64,000 bases of DNA from Rhodamnia argentea (GCF_020921035.1 NC_063150.1:32039826-32103825); one strand, 5' to 3'; counted from the first letter of the stretch, positions 35,690-50,200 are shown. Translations and numbers: made by a program. Notes: generated from the letters alone by a model not told the origin.

Positions 35690-35940
35690 CTCATTTTTTT
35701 TATTGGTAGTTTGGGCTTGCGTCCATGAATAACTACTGTTATATATACTATTTTTTACTTGTAATTGAATGATGTGACGAGAGGTGCAATGTGCTAATTA
35801 AGGTGGAATCCTCTATTAGACGTAGCCCTAATTTAATGGTGAATCGGGATAAAATCTTGTGCCTCGATTTTCTCTTTCTCGTTACTTTTTACTTCGTTGT
35901 GATTGTGCACCAAACCCTAAGATTTCTATGTGTGAAAGTC
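35690..35940. repeat. LTR-like fragment (Copia-type U5 style)
   Basis: This is a fossil piece. It shares 'ggtggaatc', 'tagcccta' and 'ggtgaa..ggg' in order with the inner end of the solo LTR at 32376-32831. No internal region, partner LTR or target duplication was found. It is truncated. Confidence 0.35.
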
Positions 35941-35944
35941 GCAG

Positions 35945-36180
35945 CGACAGTGGAGATAGATTGCGTTGATGGTGGAGATGGAATGGGGGGCGTACTTAAT
36001 GGCGGCTCTGATAAAGATGTGCCTTGCCTTAGCTGCAGTACATTATTACACTTTGGACCCAAAAAAAGTACACAGTCAAGCCAGCAACATCAATTGGGAA
36101 TAATTTACTAATTATTCCGACAAACAACTATGATTGATCTAACTCGGACACAAAATAAAAAAGAAATGTTGACGTATCTG
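35945..36180 (-). other. SWEET B 3' flank, shared with SWEET A
   Basis: It is homologous to 31130-31342 ('ggtggagatgga', 'acttaatgg.ggctctgat', 'ccttgccttagctg.agtaca'). This marks the left border of the duplicated unit. Confidence 0.7.
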
Positions 36181-38056
36181 TCAATCTTTCTCTTGAGCTA
36201 CTACTACTTGAGGAATGGGAGTTGGATCTATGAGAGGCTCGCATGGTTGCCACCCTTTGTCCTCCGCCATTGACGACGACGACGGCGACGACTTGGTCTT
36301 GGGCTTGTAATACATCGCGTACAGAATCAACTGAGCCGCTCCGAGTCCGAACCCGGTCCCGTTTGGTATCTGCATCGAATTCACCATTCAAGTCCATGAG
36401 CAACCGTCTTTATATCCTTTTCCTGAGCTGTTCAGTTGATCCAGCATTGCCTTCTTTTATCATGAATAACTGTGTTCTTGGCCATGTCTTCATTTATTAT
36501 GTTAAAAGTTGATAACATTCCATTGAAGAGCTAACTTAATTCTCCCACGGCATTAAACTTTGCGTGGTGATTTTTCAGCGAATAGTTCTCAAAGTTAGAT
36601 GCCGACATGGTACGCCTATCGAAACCCTTAATGAATAAAAGTTAGGTTGCAGTATCAGAGCTTCCCATGTGAATAGAAGTATGAGATCTGTTTCTTATTT
36701 TTCTATTGAACTGCTCCGACTTCTGTCCGCATCTAGGCTTTGCCTTGTGGCATCAAATCATACTTGGAATAAATCTTCGGCTACTTTACGTGCATGCATA
36801 TTCTGATACTGCTTGCGAAGGGCGATTTTTCACAATTTATCACATCTACCTATGTCCGAAAAGATAATAGAGAAAACAACGTAATACAGAAGGTGGAAAA
36901 TTGGAAATTAAAGCTTACTCCGATGAAGTAGTCGTGGGTGAGGATGGCGTAAACGGTCCAAACGCCGCCATTGACGAAGAGGATGAAGGAGAGGAGGAAA
37001 GGCATGTACTCCACGCTCTTTGTGGTCACCACTGTCTTCTGCAATTGTTATTGAGGGTTGTCTGTCAACTTTCATGCAACATCCCGATGGATTAGTCGCC
37101 TTCATAAACAATACCATGAACCACTCTTCTCGATTTGACACACGCACACTTGATGAACATCATGCACAGTATTGCTATACTTTCGTTGCTTCTCGATAGA
37201 AGGCGGGTATGAACACGCTCGATAAAAATTCAGGAAACAACAACATAATGTCTAGCAAACATGTCATAGCTTAGCTTCTGTGTCTATCTAGATCCATGTA
37301 CATATTTACCATGGCAGAGAGAGGTGAACCATAGGCGACCATGCTGAAGACAGCACTCAAAAGGCCAGCAACAGTGATCTGCATCTGCTGGTCCAACGTT
37401 AATTGAGTCGCTAAGATTGCTGCTGCTGGGAACATCACGTCGCATGTGATCGCAAGGATTGCAGTTCTCATCTGCATTATCAATAGATTGAAATCATCTT
37501 AGGAGCCCTTATCCATTGATCAGTAGATTAATAAGATCGTGTTATATCTTCAGCTTAGTCCGAGCTAAAGTTGGTCCACATGGCCTGATCAGATCTAGAG
37601 ATGTTCCATTTTCTTCCTCACGAAAGGAAACAATCTATGAAGCGCAAATCTTTGGAAATCACAATCGGACGACGTACTCTCATTCTAGGGGGAGCATAGA
37701 GAAGGAAGATGGCGACGAAGGTGATCTCGAGGACGACACCGAAGCCGTTGACGGTCGCGACGACCACGCTGTTGGGCTTCACGATCCCATAGTAAGTCCA
37801 GAAGTAGGCGTTCAGCAGCTTGAACACGTACGGGATGCTCTCGAACTCCTCGGTCGATCTCCGCTTCACGATGTGCCAAAACGTCTTCCTACAACAAAGG
37901 AGGAGGACAGAAACTTCCATATTAGTGTCTGACATGAAAAATTGAACAGGGAATGGAAGGTCATGCGGTTCATCAGCTCTGGGCATACACAGGAGCGAGG
38001 TAGACTAGGCCGGTGGTGACGTTGCCGAGCAATCCGAAGAAGAAGCTCAGCGTCAT
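36181..38056 (-). CDS. SWEET17-like: SWEET B: clade IV (SWEET17-like) sugar transporter
   Basis: The exons on the minus strand are 38056-37989, 37888-37678, 37471-37310, 37038-36919 and 36369-36181, giving 249 aa with all junctions in phase. It has two MtN3 three-helix repeats joined by a linker helix. The first repeat runs from MTLSFFFGLLGNVTTGLVYL through LLYAPPRMR and includes STEEFESIPY and ATVNGFG. The second is [46 protein letters not shown] and IPNGTGFGLGAAQLILY. The wording (YYGIVKP, TVNGFG, NGGVW) is closest to AtSWEET16/17, which carry fructose and glucose across the tonoplast; that substrate is inference. The start is the only ATG giving the conserved N-terminus. The usual first intron after the LGN motif is absent. 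The short tail ends QVVVAQEKD. A GA run lies just upstream. Confidence 0.93.
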
Positions 38057-38097
38057 GCTGCTGAGACCCAAGTGCTTGAAGTTGAATTGGATCAACC

Positions 38098-38118
38098 GAG
38101 AGAGAGAGAGAGAGAGAG
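38098..38118. repeat. GA microsatellite in the SWEET B leader
   Basis: About ten GA units lie 42-62 bases before the SWEET B start codon. They correspond to the longer run at 33431-33462. Confidence 0.85.
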
Positions 38119-38229
38119 TCGAGCAGAAATATCCACCAAATGACTCCAAGTTGACAGAAATTATACTCATAAGAGTGATCGGTTCTCGTGTGGAGGGTGG
38201 TCTATGAAGAGCTACAGAAGAAAGCTTAG

Positions 38230-39500
38230 TGGGAGACAGAGAAAGAATCTAAAGAAAGAGGTGGGGGCTATCGAATTGAGCACATCCGCCAAAAGTTACC
38301 GCTAAAATTTTGATCTGTTTAATGTCATCCATAAATTTTGTAAATATCGTTCATAAACTTTTAATCTGCTTAATATGAGCTTTATACTTTTGACATACGT
38401 CTAATACAATCTCTGAATTACATAAAGATGTTCGATATTGTCGTTCAATCAATCCAAGTTAATAGAATTCGCTGATTCGAATTCTATTTTAATAGATTCG
38501 GGCGGTGGATAGAAATTACGAGACGCGTGAATTAATCACGTAAAATAGTCCAACTCGAATTATGCACATCTCAAGTTTATGTGCATCATCTTGGTTTTGG
38601 GGGGTTGATCTTTGATGAACAGTTGGGCCGACGAAAGATATGTGTGAGGGCCTAATCGTTCCACCTTTGCGATCCCCCCCAAAAAGAAACGGCTGGCCAA
38701 TCAAAAAAATGAAACTAATCATCCGGAAATTAGGCGGCCCCTTTAATTTCATGAGTCATCATCAAAAGACAGAAACGACAAACAATAATTGACTTCACAA
38801 TGACTAGTCGGCAGGGACAGAGAGTTGGTGAGCATTAGGTTTCTTTTCCATCCCAATTTTTTCGCTACCATGCGAGCCTGGTTGACAATAACTATATGAA
38901 GATAATTTAAAATTTACTTAGTTACCGCCACCTCTAAATTAAAAAAAAATATTTTTTTTCTTTCGTCCTAAAAAATTTCTCAAAGTTTTACAACTCAGAA
39001 CTCAAATAAAACTGTTTAAGGACTTGCTTAAGTCCATACTTTTTTCTTTTTAACCCAAAGAGAAATGTTTTAGAAGGACTAAACATTGGTAAAAGTTCAT
39101 CGAACATGTTCTCTTCACCCCTCTTTTTAACACACACCTTTTGGCACATTTCAAATGACCCAGAAAACAAGTTTGTTGTGTTCTATTTGATCAACTGTAG
39201 CGTAAGGACTTCTTGTATGGTTGTTTGGAGCAGGACATGTGCCGATTCGGAACGCTAGGCCGACCTGGGTTATTCTGTCCCCTCCTGACAAAAATCCGAT
39301 TCGTGGGTTGTCGATTCATTTTCCTAAAGGATGTGAAAGATCGAAGTTGGGAAGATCATTTCCGAGTCGTTGATTTCTCGCGAGACGAGCGCACGGCCTG
39401 AGTTTCGTTTTGTTTGGACTCTCTTCAAATCCATTGCTTTGAGCCGCCAACATTCAGACCTATATGGTGTGAATACAGAGCCATTCTGAAGTTTTCTACG
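38230..39500. other. intergenic between SWEET B and SWEET C
   Basis: This holds the SWEET B promoter side and the SWEET C 3' side. A 'tttaatctgcttaatatgag' repeat patch at 38300-38440 looks like a fragment of a TIR element. The stretch at 38940-39170 is AT-rich. No gene was found. Confidence 0.45.
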
Positions 39501-39650
39501 GGTACAGCAAGCCTCATATCAATCTAATGCACATAGACCATGGAAAAACAGCCGCCTTTTCCAAGAACACTGCATGCATTTGCTCTTCATGAACATGATG
39601 CATGTAACAACCCACGTCGGGATTTTTAATTGTATCGGTCATCGATAGTT

Positions 39651-42150
39651 TCAACGTCCCAAATCGTCCTCATCCTTGTCATGAGAGCGGAGTTCGTACG
39701 GACTTATGGAAAGCGTCTTCACGATCTTCTGCAAACTGTATTGCCGGTTCACCGATGGCTTGGGCAGGCTTCTCGCCTTAGCGATGGTATGGCTTTTCAG
39801 CCGGTTCTCGTCCTCAACTTCGTATGAACTCATCTCTACATCCCCTTTGACTAGATGAGACGATCCGTCTTCCTCTGCTTCATCTCTAGACTCTTCTGAT
39901 TTCGACGCCATGGACTTGTTCTTGTAGATCGAATACAGTATCAGCTGTGCTGATCCAAGTATGAACCCAATCCCATTCGGAACCTTGGAAAATGCCAGTG
40001 AAAATTCAGAAAAATGTGTGCAGCAAGGATCAGCTCTAACAACGTTAACAGAAGTGCTAGGATGCTGGGAATTTGGCGAAACTTTCGGCTCAAATAGCGT
40101 GACAAACATAATTTGATTCATAGAGCACGGAATCGAGAACAAACAGTTTAATCTGTATCCTACATGGTCAAGTATTCTTAGTTAAATAATGTTCAAAGTA
40201 TTCTTTGCTAAACAAGTTTGGTTATGAAGTTTTAATGCATATAGCCTTTGTATAACCCCTAGTCATGCATACAGATGGACAAAGAGAGAAGAGGCAGAGA
40301 CATACTCCGATGTAGAAGTCTTTGACCAGCACCGCATAAGTAGACCAAACGCCGGCATTGAGGAACAAGAAGAAGGAGAGGAAGAACGGCATGTACTCGA
40401 CGCTCTTCGTTTTAATAACTGTTCTCTGTTTAAGCAAAGCCAAATCGAAGCTAACTTAGGTGTCTGAAACCGAAATCAGCAGGCATGACCAGAGCTCAAA
40501 GATTCGATAAGGACTAAAATAGCTAACGAAGATTCGCCTCAAGGTTACAAACAAACATGGGAAGATCATTAGAATGATAAGAATGTAGCTTGCACGAGGA
40601 ATCAGAAAGGAATCGTACCATCGCAGTTAGAGGAGCGGCATACATGCCGATGGTCAATCCAGCACACAAAATTCCCACGACCGTGACCCGCATATCTCCG
40701 TGGATTGCCAGAAGAGTCACAGCTATTACTGCCCCAAGAAAGCCCACGTCTAGAATGGCCACCAGCTTCATCAATTTAATCTGCGAATCAAACGTTTCGT
40801 CACTCTTAATGCTACTTAGGCAGTACTCTCCGTATGTGCACGTAAGTCAAGTTGCAACTCTAAGATTCAGTGATCATCGGTAAGCTCTGAACATCAATCT
40901 GTGATGGCCATGGAAAGTAGAACTCACACAAGCATCAGAAGTAGGAATAGACGATTGACCGACCTTTTTTTCCTTGGGAGTATAAATGAGAAACAGAATA
41001 ACATAGACGCACTGCATGATGGCGCCGGCGCCATTCACTGTCAACACGAGCAATCCACCCGGCTTGAGTATCCCGTAAAAGCTCCAGAGACTCGTGCTCA
41101 GCAGCGTTGTTATGTAAGGAACTCCTTTGTAATTCTCTGTGGATCGCTTCTTGACCACTCGCCAAAACGTTTTACTGCAGTTTTCAATCACTTTTTTAGG
41201 TGTGAATACCACAAACAGACGCAAATATTAGACCCCGCAAGAGGATGCGCAATCTTAGCTTATTGTCATTGTCAAGACGATGTATAGGAATCATGCCCCA
41301 TTTGGTTAGCAAGTTAAAGAGTATGACTTAGCTCGAAATTGCCCCTAGTTATGCTTATGACTCATATCATGTCCACCGTGAAAGAAACTGCAGCGATTCA
41401 CTCCTCTTGGTGCTAAATGGTTAGTTAAACAAGGTTTCGGACTCAGACTTTAATAGCTAACGTTTCGAGACGGTTGCTGAATCTTTAGATTAGAAAATTT
41501 CCCTGCTCACACCGAGGTGAATTTGCATTGACCGGTAGAAAACTGAGGTAGACAGTCTTTACTACTGGTACGATTGGTATGGCACACAGATTCAATTATA
41601 GTGCAAAAACATAGGCATATTAGGACCAAATTTGTTTATGTGGAACCTAACAGGAAAGTCCAGCCATCAACTGAGCTGTGACAAGCTATCAATTCATACT
41701 AGAATCAGTCTAAGCGAGACTGAATTTCACACAATGAGGAAGGACAGGAGGTTGCTCAAGCTATGAAGCTAACCATACTGAGGCAAACATCACAAGTTTA
41801 GGACAGTAGTTGGTTACTAGAAGCTACTAGATGCAGAGTGCCTCTGTTTGAACAACTTCATCGAGTCTATAGACCGTCTACACTAACTTCAGAGCTGAGG
41901 TGTATTGAAGGAGTGAAGACAAGACAACCGAAGAGAACAAGGCCCAGGTTTCCACTTACATGGGAGAAGCGAAAACCAAAATCGAGATGACGTTACCTGC
42001 AACAACAACAACGACAACACATTTTGAAGCATTCCCAAGAAATAACGTCACCCGGGAAGAAACTACAGAGACCCACAAAACCAAAAGAGAAAAGAGAAAC
42101 AACAACGTCAACATACCAAGAATGCCAACTATGAAGCTCAAGCTAGCCAT
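39651..42150 (-). CDS. SWEET16-like: SWEET C: clade IV (SWEET16/17-like) sugar transporter
   Basis: The six exons on the minus strand are 42150-42117, 41996-41960, 41174-40964, 40780-40619, 40425-40306 and 39983-39651, giving 298 aa. Repeat 1 runs from [20 protein letters not shown] through [41 protein letters not shown] and [11 protein letters not shown]. Repeat 2 has [48 protein letters not shown] and [20 protein letters not shown]. The cytosolic tail is long (about 90 residues), with an acidic [12 protein letters not shown] stretch and a basic [18 protein letters not shown] stretch, longer than in SWEET B. Clade IV members sit in the vacuolar membrane and pass hexoses along the gradient; the substrate of this one is inferred. 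The exon 3 to 4 junction uses AAG|GTCGGT; reading on to a later GTGAGT would add 13 residues and fits the family less well. Confidence 0.93.
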
Positions 42151-42229
42151 GGAGAGACAGAGCAGATAGAGAGAGAGAGAGTTTGTTTGAAGTGCTTGAA
42201 TTCTTTCTTTGAGAATCAGTAAAATGCCG

Positions 42230-43140
42230 AACTTTGCGACCCAAAAGGAAGGGGAGGAACAAAAAAACGGATTGAAATAAGTGAATGCCCGTCTCTAGAT
42301 GCTTGCCACGATTACAGCGTCCGTGGGATTTAACACACGCTGATACTCGACGATCGCATGTGGACCAAGCCTCATCTTTCTGTGTCTTTACGTGCTTTTT
42401 GTTCGATCCTTTTTTTTTTTTTGTTGTTGTTTATCTTGTCGTCGATTTGGCATTCCACTTTGAGGACGAGGGGAGAGCACTTTCAAATCGGTTACGACCG
42501 GTGAGGGCCGACCTTCTCTGTTAGGCTCAATCTAGGACCATGTGTCGTAGTTTCAGACGCAATCAGTTCGGTTTAGAAATATGTCGGCAAGGTTGTCTAA
42601 AGCTATCCATTACATTTCCCAAAAAACTTTGCGCTTTAGAAGGCTTTCGTGCGAAAGTTGAAAGTGTTATAATTACATCAACGCTATATTACGTATATTT
42701 ATTGTGATCCCATATTAATGAAATATCAACATTTAAATTATATTAATGTTATATTACGTACATTTATTTTACGTGATAATCATATTGTCCAATAACCTTT
42801 TTGATGGAAAACAGTTATCTATAAGAGGCGGACGTCGGTTTAAATAAGTCATCTAAGTCAAATTCCCTACGTCGGTTATAAAAGGCAATTACAACCATAG
42901 TTTTCATCGTCAATTTCTCTTGTTTAAGAACAACGTACATTGAGAATAGTGCGTTTTACAGAGAATAGAACACACACACCATTAATATTGAAGGGATAAT
43001 TGGTTAGAAAGAACTCGTTTTCGCTAGACATTTAACGCACGTATTCGTGATTATCGTCTTCATCAATGACCAGAGTTATGTTCATTTGCTATCCATGTTT
43101 CTGCATTTCGTTCCCGATATCATATGAATTTCGTTTCCTG
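42230..43140. other. SWEET C upstream region
   Basis: No gene. A poly-T run lies at 42410-42422. 'attaatgttatattacgtac' style repeats lie at 42680-42770 (a short internal duplication around 'tatattacgta.atttatt'). Confidence 0.45.
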
Positions 43141-43149
43141 ATTAAGGTT

Positions 43150-43760
43150 TCAGGATCACTTAGTTTCTTTGAATTAAAGTCTAACAGGGAGGTGTTTGGT
43201 TCAACGTTCCTGAGCCAGATGTTGGCATCTTCGAAGTTAGAAAATCATTTGCGGCCTCTCAAGTCGGAGAGTTATGAGTCTTTTCTGGAACTTATGTTGC
43301 ATAAACAGGAAGTGATCAGATGCAACGAGCTGACGACCGAGGAGACTAGTAATGCAGAAAGTGAAGCTTCCAGACATAATTGAGCTTTGTTCTTCTTCCA
43401 CTCCACAACTCCCCTCCAAGAACTAATCCACTCATTGTCAATTGTGAAAACACTAAATCGTCACAAACGCATAATAAAACTCAGCTCTGTTCTTCCAGAG
43501 AAACTAGCAAGTCAGGGCTCTAGATTGCAGTACTTCAATCTTATATCTTACACAATCATCCGAATCGAGACGACCTACAAACTCGGGCAAATTGTAGAAA
43601 GGTCGATATTCCAAACATTGACAAGAATTTACCTCACTCAAAGAGGTATCTAACAAGAGATCTCATCATTTTGAGACCATTTCCACGAATCTGGGTGTGT
43701 AAAGAGATGATATAAGGAAGTTGGAAGTCAGGACGCTTGGATTGTTTACTCACTGATCTC
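43150..43760 (+). repeat. right copy of the SWEET unit outer flank, with an open reading frame end
   Basis: Its partner is 34210-34700. A frame reading ENHLRPLKSESYESFLELML and then HKQEVIRCNELTTEETSNAE stays open to a stop at 43381-43383. It looks like the C-terminal exon of some protein on the + strand, but I do not recognise it and no upstream exon can be joined. The same frame is broken in the left copy. Confidence 0.6.
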
Positions 43761-43951
43761 AAGGCATTCACTCTTCAAGGGTGTCCAAAAATAGTACAGG
43801 TAAAGTAGCAAGACTTAAGAAAAAAATAGATGAAAATAGATCCAAAACCATAAGATAAAGCTGTCTTCACATTAAGTCTTTGCCTAACTTCAGCAAAACT
43901 TAGATAGCGACAACCAAAACCAAATTGGCTTCAACAAGTATGAAACTAAGC

Positions 43952-45723
<1,772 letters not shown>

Positions 45724-45820
45724 CTTCTTCTGCTTCTGACTCCGAGCTCGCCTCTGCTGCGACTGCCGCGGTGTTTCAGGGTTAAGTGTTGAGGCTAAAT
45801 GGAGCGAAGGAGAAAGGACG

Positions 45821-45831
45821 CTAGGGTTTTT
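45821..45831 (-). promoter_or_regulatory. telo-box upstream of RPL18
   Basis: On the minus strand this reads aaaaccctag, the telo-box typical of plant promoters of ribosomal protein genes. It lies about 100 bases before the start codon. Confidence 0.65.
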
Positions 45832-45839
45832 GCAAGAGG

Positions 45840-47286
45840 CTGCGAGGTTTGTCTACGGCGCAGGTCCACTTGTATTGCGTGGGAATTCAATCTTAACCGT
45901 ACACATGGAGGACACGATCTCTTGATCTGACGGTACAACAAAAATATAATTAAGCGCTTGGTGTTACACAAATCGTTTCTTAACATTTTTGTGCGTGCAA
46001 TCATTAAAGATACTCCTCCCCACCAACCCCCCACCCCCCAAAAAAAAAAAAAACAAAAACCAAAAAAAAAAAAAAACCATCGAGGAATTTAAAAATGTCT
46101 TAGATTCTTCTTTTTCATTGGTCTAAGGTTAGCTGTCCAAAATATTTTAAAAAAAATTGATTGATTATGTGCATGTAATAATTAACCAACAAAAAATATT
46201 TTTATTATCGATACTAATTTATTTTAAAGCTTTTTTCGTGAATGATAAAATTATTTTTTTCATTCAAATGTTTTTGTAAGAGATATAAGTGATTATTTTC
46301 TAGAAAACATTCTACAATGAATTTTTAGCGAAGCAAACAAAACCTAAAAAATGATCACTTTTCTCATTTTTAATTACCTAAAAAAAAAAAAAAACTATGA
46401 TGGATAGAATTTGGCCGCTTATTCTAGGGCCCAACTTGAATTAATCACTCTGCCCACTTCGTATGCATCGTCCCGGTAACATCCGTTGGTTGATAAACAT
46501 GCTCGTGATAGACATGAGAATTGACATGTAATGAAGTTTATTAAGATGATAATTTAGGTTTAATTTCTAAAGTAATTTTTGAAATCATAGAACAACGTTT
46601 TTCCAGTCTTACCTATCCCTTATCGTATCATAAAGCAGTCACTTAGACCGGAATACCTCTCTCAATTAATCTCTCTGAGAGGCTAAAATACATGACCTAA
46701 AAATAAAGACCGAAACATGATTTTCTTTAGCAATTTCAGGACCTAACATTATTATCGCTGTTGGTGGTCCGGCAAGGTTGCCACCTTCGCCGGCCGCCCC
46801 CCTTCAAGGAATATATGCATGATTCCCTTCAGTGATTACATTACCCAACATCGATTCACTTTTCTTGTGAAAACTCAGCCAACAAAAAGGGGAACCATTT
46901 TCAGACGGATCCTGGATAGAACATGAGAGCTTCATTCTACAGAGTCCCTCATCCATTTCAAGGTCAGAGAACCAAAAATGAATCTGCCCTAGAAGCTGGT
47001 CAAGTTAGAACCCACCATCCCGCTTCGAGAGTCGAATGCAACATGTCAACTTGTATCAGAATTCAACGCCAGATACATAATGATTAATGAGGGATGCATC
47101 TGTACAGCCGACTGACCATAAACCTCGTGCAATGAAGAAAAGAGCCAGCCTGATGGAGAAACATGTGACCTCGTGACTCGTAATTGAACAGCAAAAGGGG
47201 AAAGAAAGTACAAATAAAACCCTTCACAAAGTCGTGAGATTTGGATTAACACCATCGTCTGGAATGTATACTCTGAAGCTTCATCA
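45840..47286. other. intergenic between RPL18 and MCTS1
   Basis: It begins with the RPL18 promoter. A C-rich then A-rich low-complexity tract lies at 46020-46076. An AT-rich 'gaaaaatattt' repeat of the 57610-57920 kind lies at about 46180-46350. Poly-A lies at 46379-46394. The last 450 bases look like the MCTS1 3' UTR side. No gene was found. Confidence 0.45.
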
Positions 47287-50200
47287 TCAATCTAAACGTT
47301 CCATCTGCAGGGTTGATAACATGTTCCAACAATGAGTACCAACTCGGGTCAGTAATGAGTAGGTTGACTGGTGAAAAAAAGGCAGAGACGAACACTAGGA
47401 GGCAGCCCATGCAAAAATCAGACGACAAGTAAACAAATTCATCGATGAGTACTGAAAGTCAGGTGATACATTACCTTCCAAAGACCATCGTTAAGATAAT
47501 GCATGTTATCCACTCCAATGCCCTTGTTTATAGCCCGACTGCATATAGAGCAATTGACTTAGCCTTAAATAGAGATGAAAAGGATATGCAAGACAAGATC
47601 AAGCAACTGATATTCATGTTGGTAACTATTAATGTTTCGAATATGATATCCATGATAATGTTTCTGATTCCTGCATGTGGATAGAGGAGGAAACTCACAT
47701 GTCTTTAGCCGACATTTTTGTAAAGCCTATCGCAAGAGCATGTTGCTTGCCTTCCGCCATAATGACCTGAAAAAAATGAAAAAGAAAATGAAGAAACAGA
47801 CTATAATGCCACAGCCAAAAGCAAAAGACTCACAACTCTGAATTGAACATACTGTCCTAAAAGAGAACTAATACCAATCAAGCCAAGCACTAAACATCGT
47901 TAGATAGACTGAACATTGGTAGGTGTGCAGTTGTGGACATTGAAAGGTGTCTCTTACCACAGGAGTCTCTGCACCAACTTGATCATCCAAAGCACCTCCA
48001 GGAGAGGTAAGGCCAGGACACATAATGTTTGCACCAGCAAGAACAAATCTTATTGCACCCCTGTCTACTTGTAATTTCTTCATTATGTTTGGATCTGCAT
48101 CATACTTGGCTATGTTAGATGCTACGACTCTACAATTTGTAATGAGCAACACAGTAATAACAGGCAATTTTTCTGATGATATTCCTAATTTGAGATTAGC
48201 ACGTTCACAACATTGAAGCCCCCAATATGGTTTGCTCCACGAAGGAAATGCTTTAACATGACAAAGAGGTATTATCCAAGCATTAGGTTTATCTACTCCA
48301 ACCCAGAATTGATCTAACATATATTTAGCAAGATCACAGGTTAAGTGCAAACTCATTCAGCACATGTGGATCCACAATATATGACTTAGTCAAAAAAATA
48401 GGCTACATTTTAAAGCTGAGAGTCCAGCCTAAAGAATTAGACATAATCACTATTTACTTTCCTACCAAAATCTGTATGCAACTCTAATATAAACATTGAT
48501 ATATAACTATTTATAAGATGCATTTCCAAATATCCACTCTCCAAGCACTTAAACGGATATGGCCACGATTGTTCATGCTTCAACAAAAGCAAAAAGCAAC
48601 TTTTTACTTTCCAACCAAAATTTTGAATAATATCCAAATTTCAAAAACTTACGAGAAAATGATACGTAATTCAATGTGTCGAGATTAGTATATATAGTGG
48701 AAAAATTCAGTGCGTAGATTTGCAAGATTTTGGTTAAGTAAAAAGTGAAAAACCATCCAGACACGCCTTAAATTTACAAAGGCCCATCTAGGAGTAGCAT
48801 CGGTATGGCACTATGTAACTAGCATATACGTTAAAATGGTAGTACTATCATCTATAAATCAAGTAAAGCTATGAAAACACGAGAAGATGGCAAGAGATTG
48901 TTTACATTGATGCAGAAGTCGTAGGGTTGGCATGTAAGGACCATCACGGATGTTGAAAAAGAGAGGCACATTGTTCACCAGAACCAAATTCAGATGGTTC
49001 TGACTGGAGGCAAGGAAAGAAAGCCCTCTCAAAGGCAAGTCTCAACAGCATTATAATTATAAAGGAAGCCACAATAAAAGGTATTGATCAACTGAAATCT
49101 TTAAAAATAGATTAACCAAAAAAATTGCAGTTAGATGAGAGCCAACCATTTGGCAACAATGAGTGGAGACTTCTTGGGAAGCAAATCATCCAAGACTGGC
49201 TCTAATCCTGGATACTGAATCAACAGCAACAAGTGAGTCAAATCACACCAAGTGATGGACAGGAAAAAAAGTTTAAATAACCAACAAATATCAGACCTCT
49301 TCTGCAATACTTTGACGTATTTTACGTTGTACAGATGCCTTGACTTGATTTTGCGCAGATACATCTTCTGAGGAGAACCTGAAAAATGAATTTGTGACCA
49401 GTTGATCCATAGAGAGAGAGAGAGTACTCTCTCTGGAGTGCAGGCAGGAACATCGACTTCATGTAGGTAAACAAAGCCAATTAAAAAAGTTATTTGGAAA
49501 GTACAATAGATAGAAGAGCTAATATCACCAAAAACCTCAAACCGGTACACCCATGCCACATTTACCCCAACCTAATTTTTGTGTCACGAAAACTCTCAAA
49601 TTGGGACACCCATGCCACATTACCCCAAACCGATATACTCGTGCCGCATGAAGGGCTGTTGCACAAAATGTACTTCTGAGTAATTGCCCCATTACCTTAA
49701 TTGTTATTTGAACAAGTAAAGACCCCAAATTATGGTAAATCTGAGATTTTTTGGGGTGAATATGGCACAGGTGCACCAGGTTGGGGTAATGTGGCACCCG
49801 TGCAGCAGTTTGGGAATTCTTGTGACATAAAAATTAGTTTGGAATGGCATGAGTATACCAATTCGAGAGTTTTTGTGACATGAAAATTAGTTTGGGGAAC
49901 GTGTGACATTGGTGTACTAGTTTGGGGTAATTTGGGATTTTTGGTGATACTACTAAACTAGATAGAAGCCCGATCCCCATAAGAATTCACAGGTAATCTA
50001 CTTGAAAGCATCATACTATTTGCCAGTCTTGATAAAGATAGAAATATTTCAAGTACTCAGTCATCACAAAGATTTGTAACCCAGAGCAAGTCTATCCCTA
50101 ACAAATTTCCTCAAGCTTCATTAGGATAAGCCGTTCGTGATTACAACCTTACGGTATACAGATTAGGACCATTTTGGAAGCAGCGTTCTAGTTCATTGCT

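Noticed and set aside
40964-41000. Later donor for SWEET C exon 3 (GTGAGT near 40925)
   Set aside because: It keeps the frame but adds 13 residues between the KEKK and IKLMKLVA segments. The earlier donor gives the family's usual spacing and the same 211-base exon as SWEET A and B.
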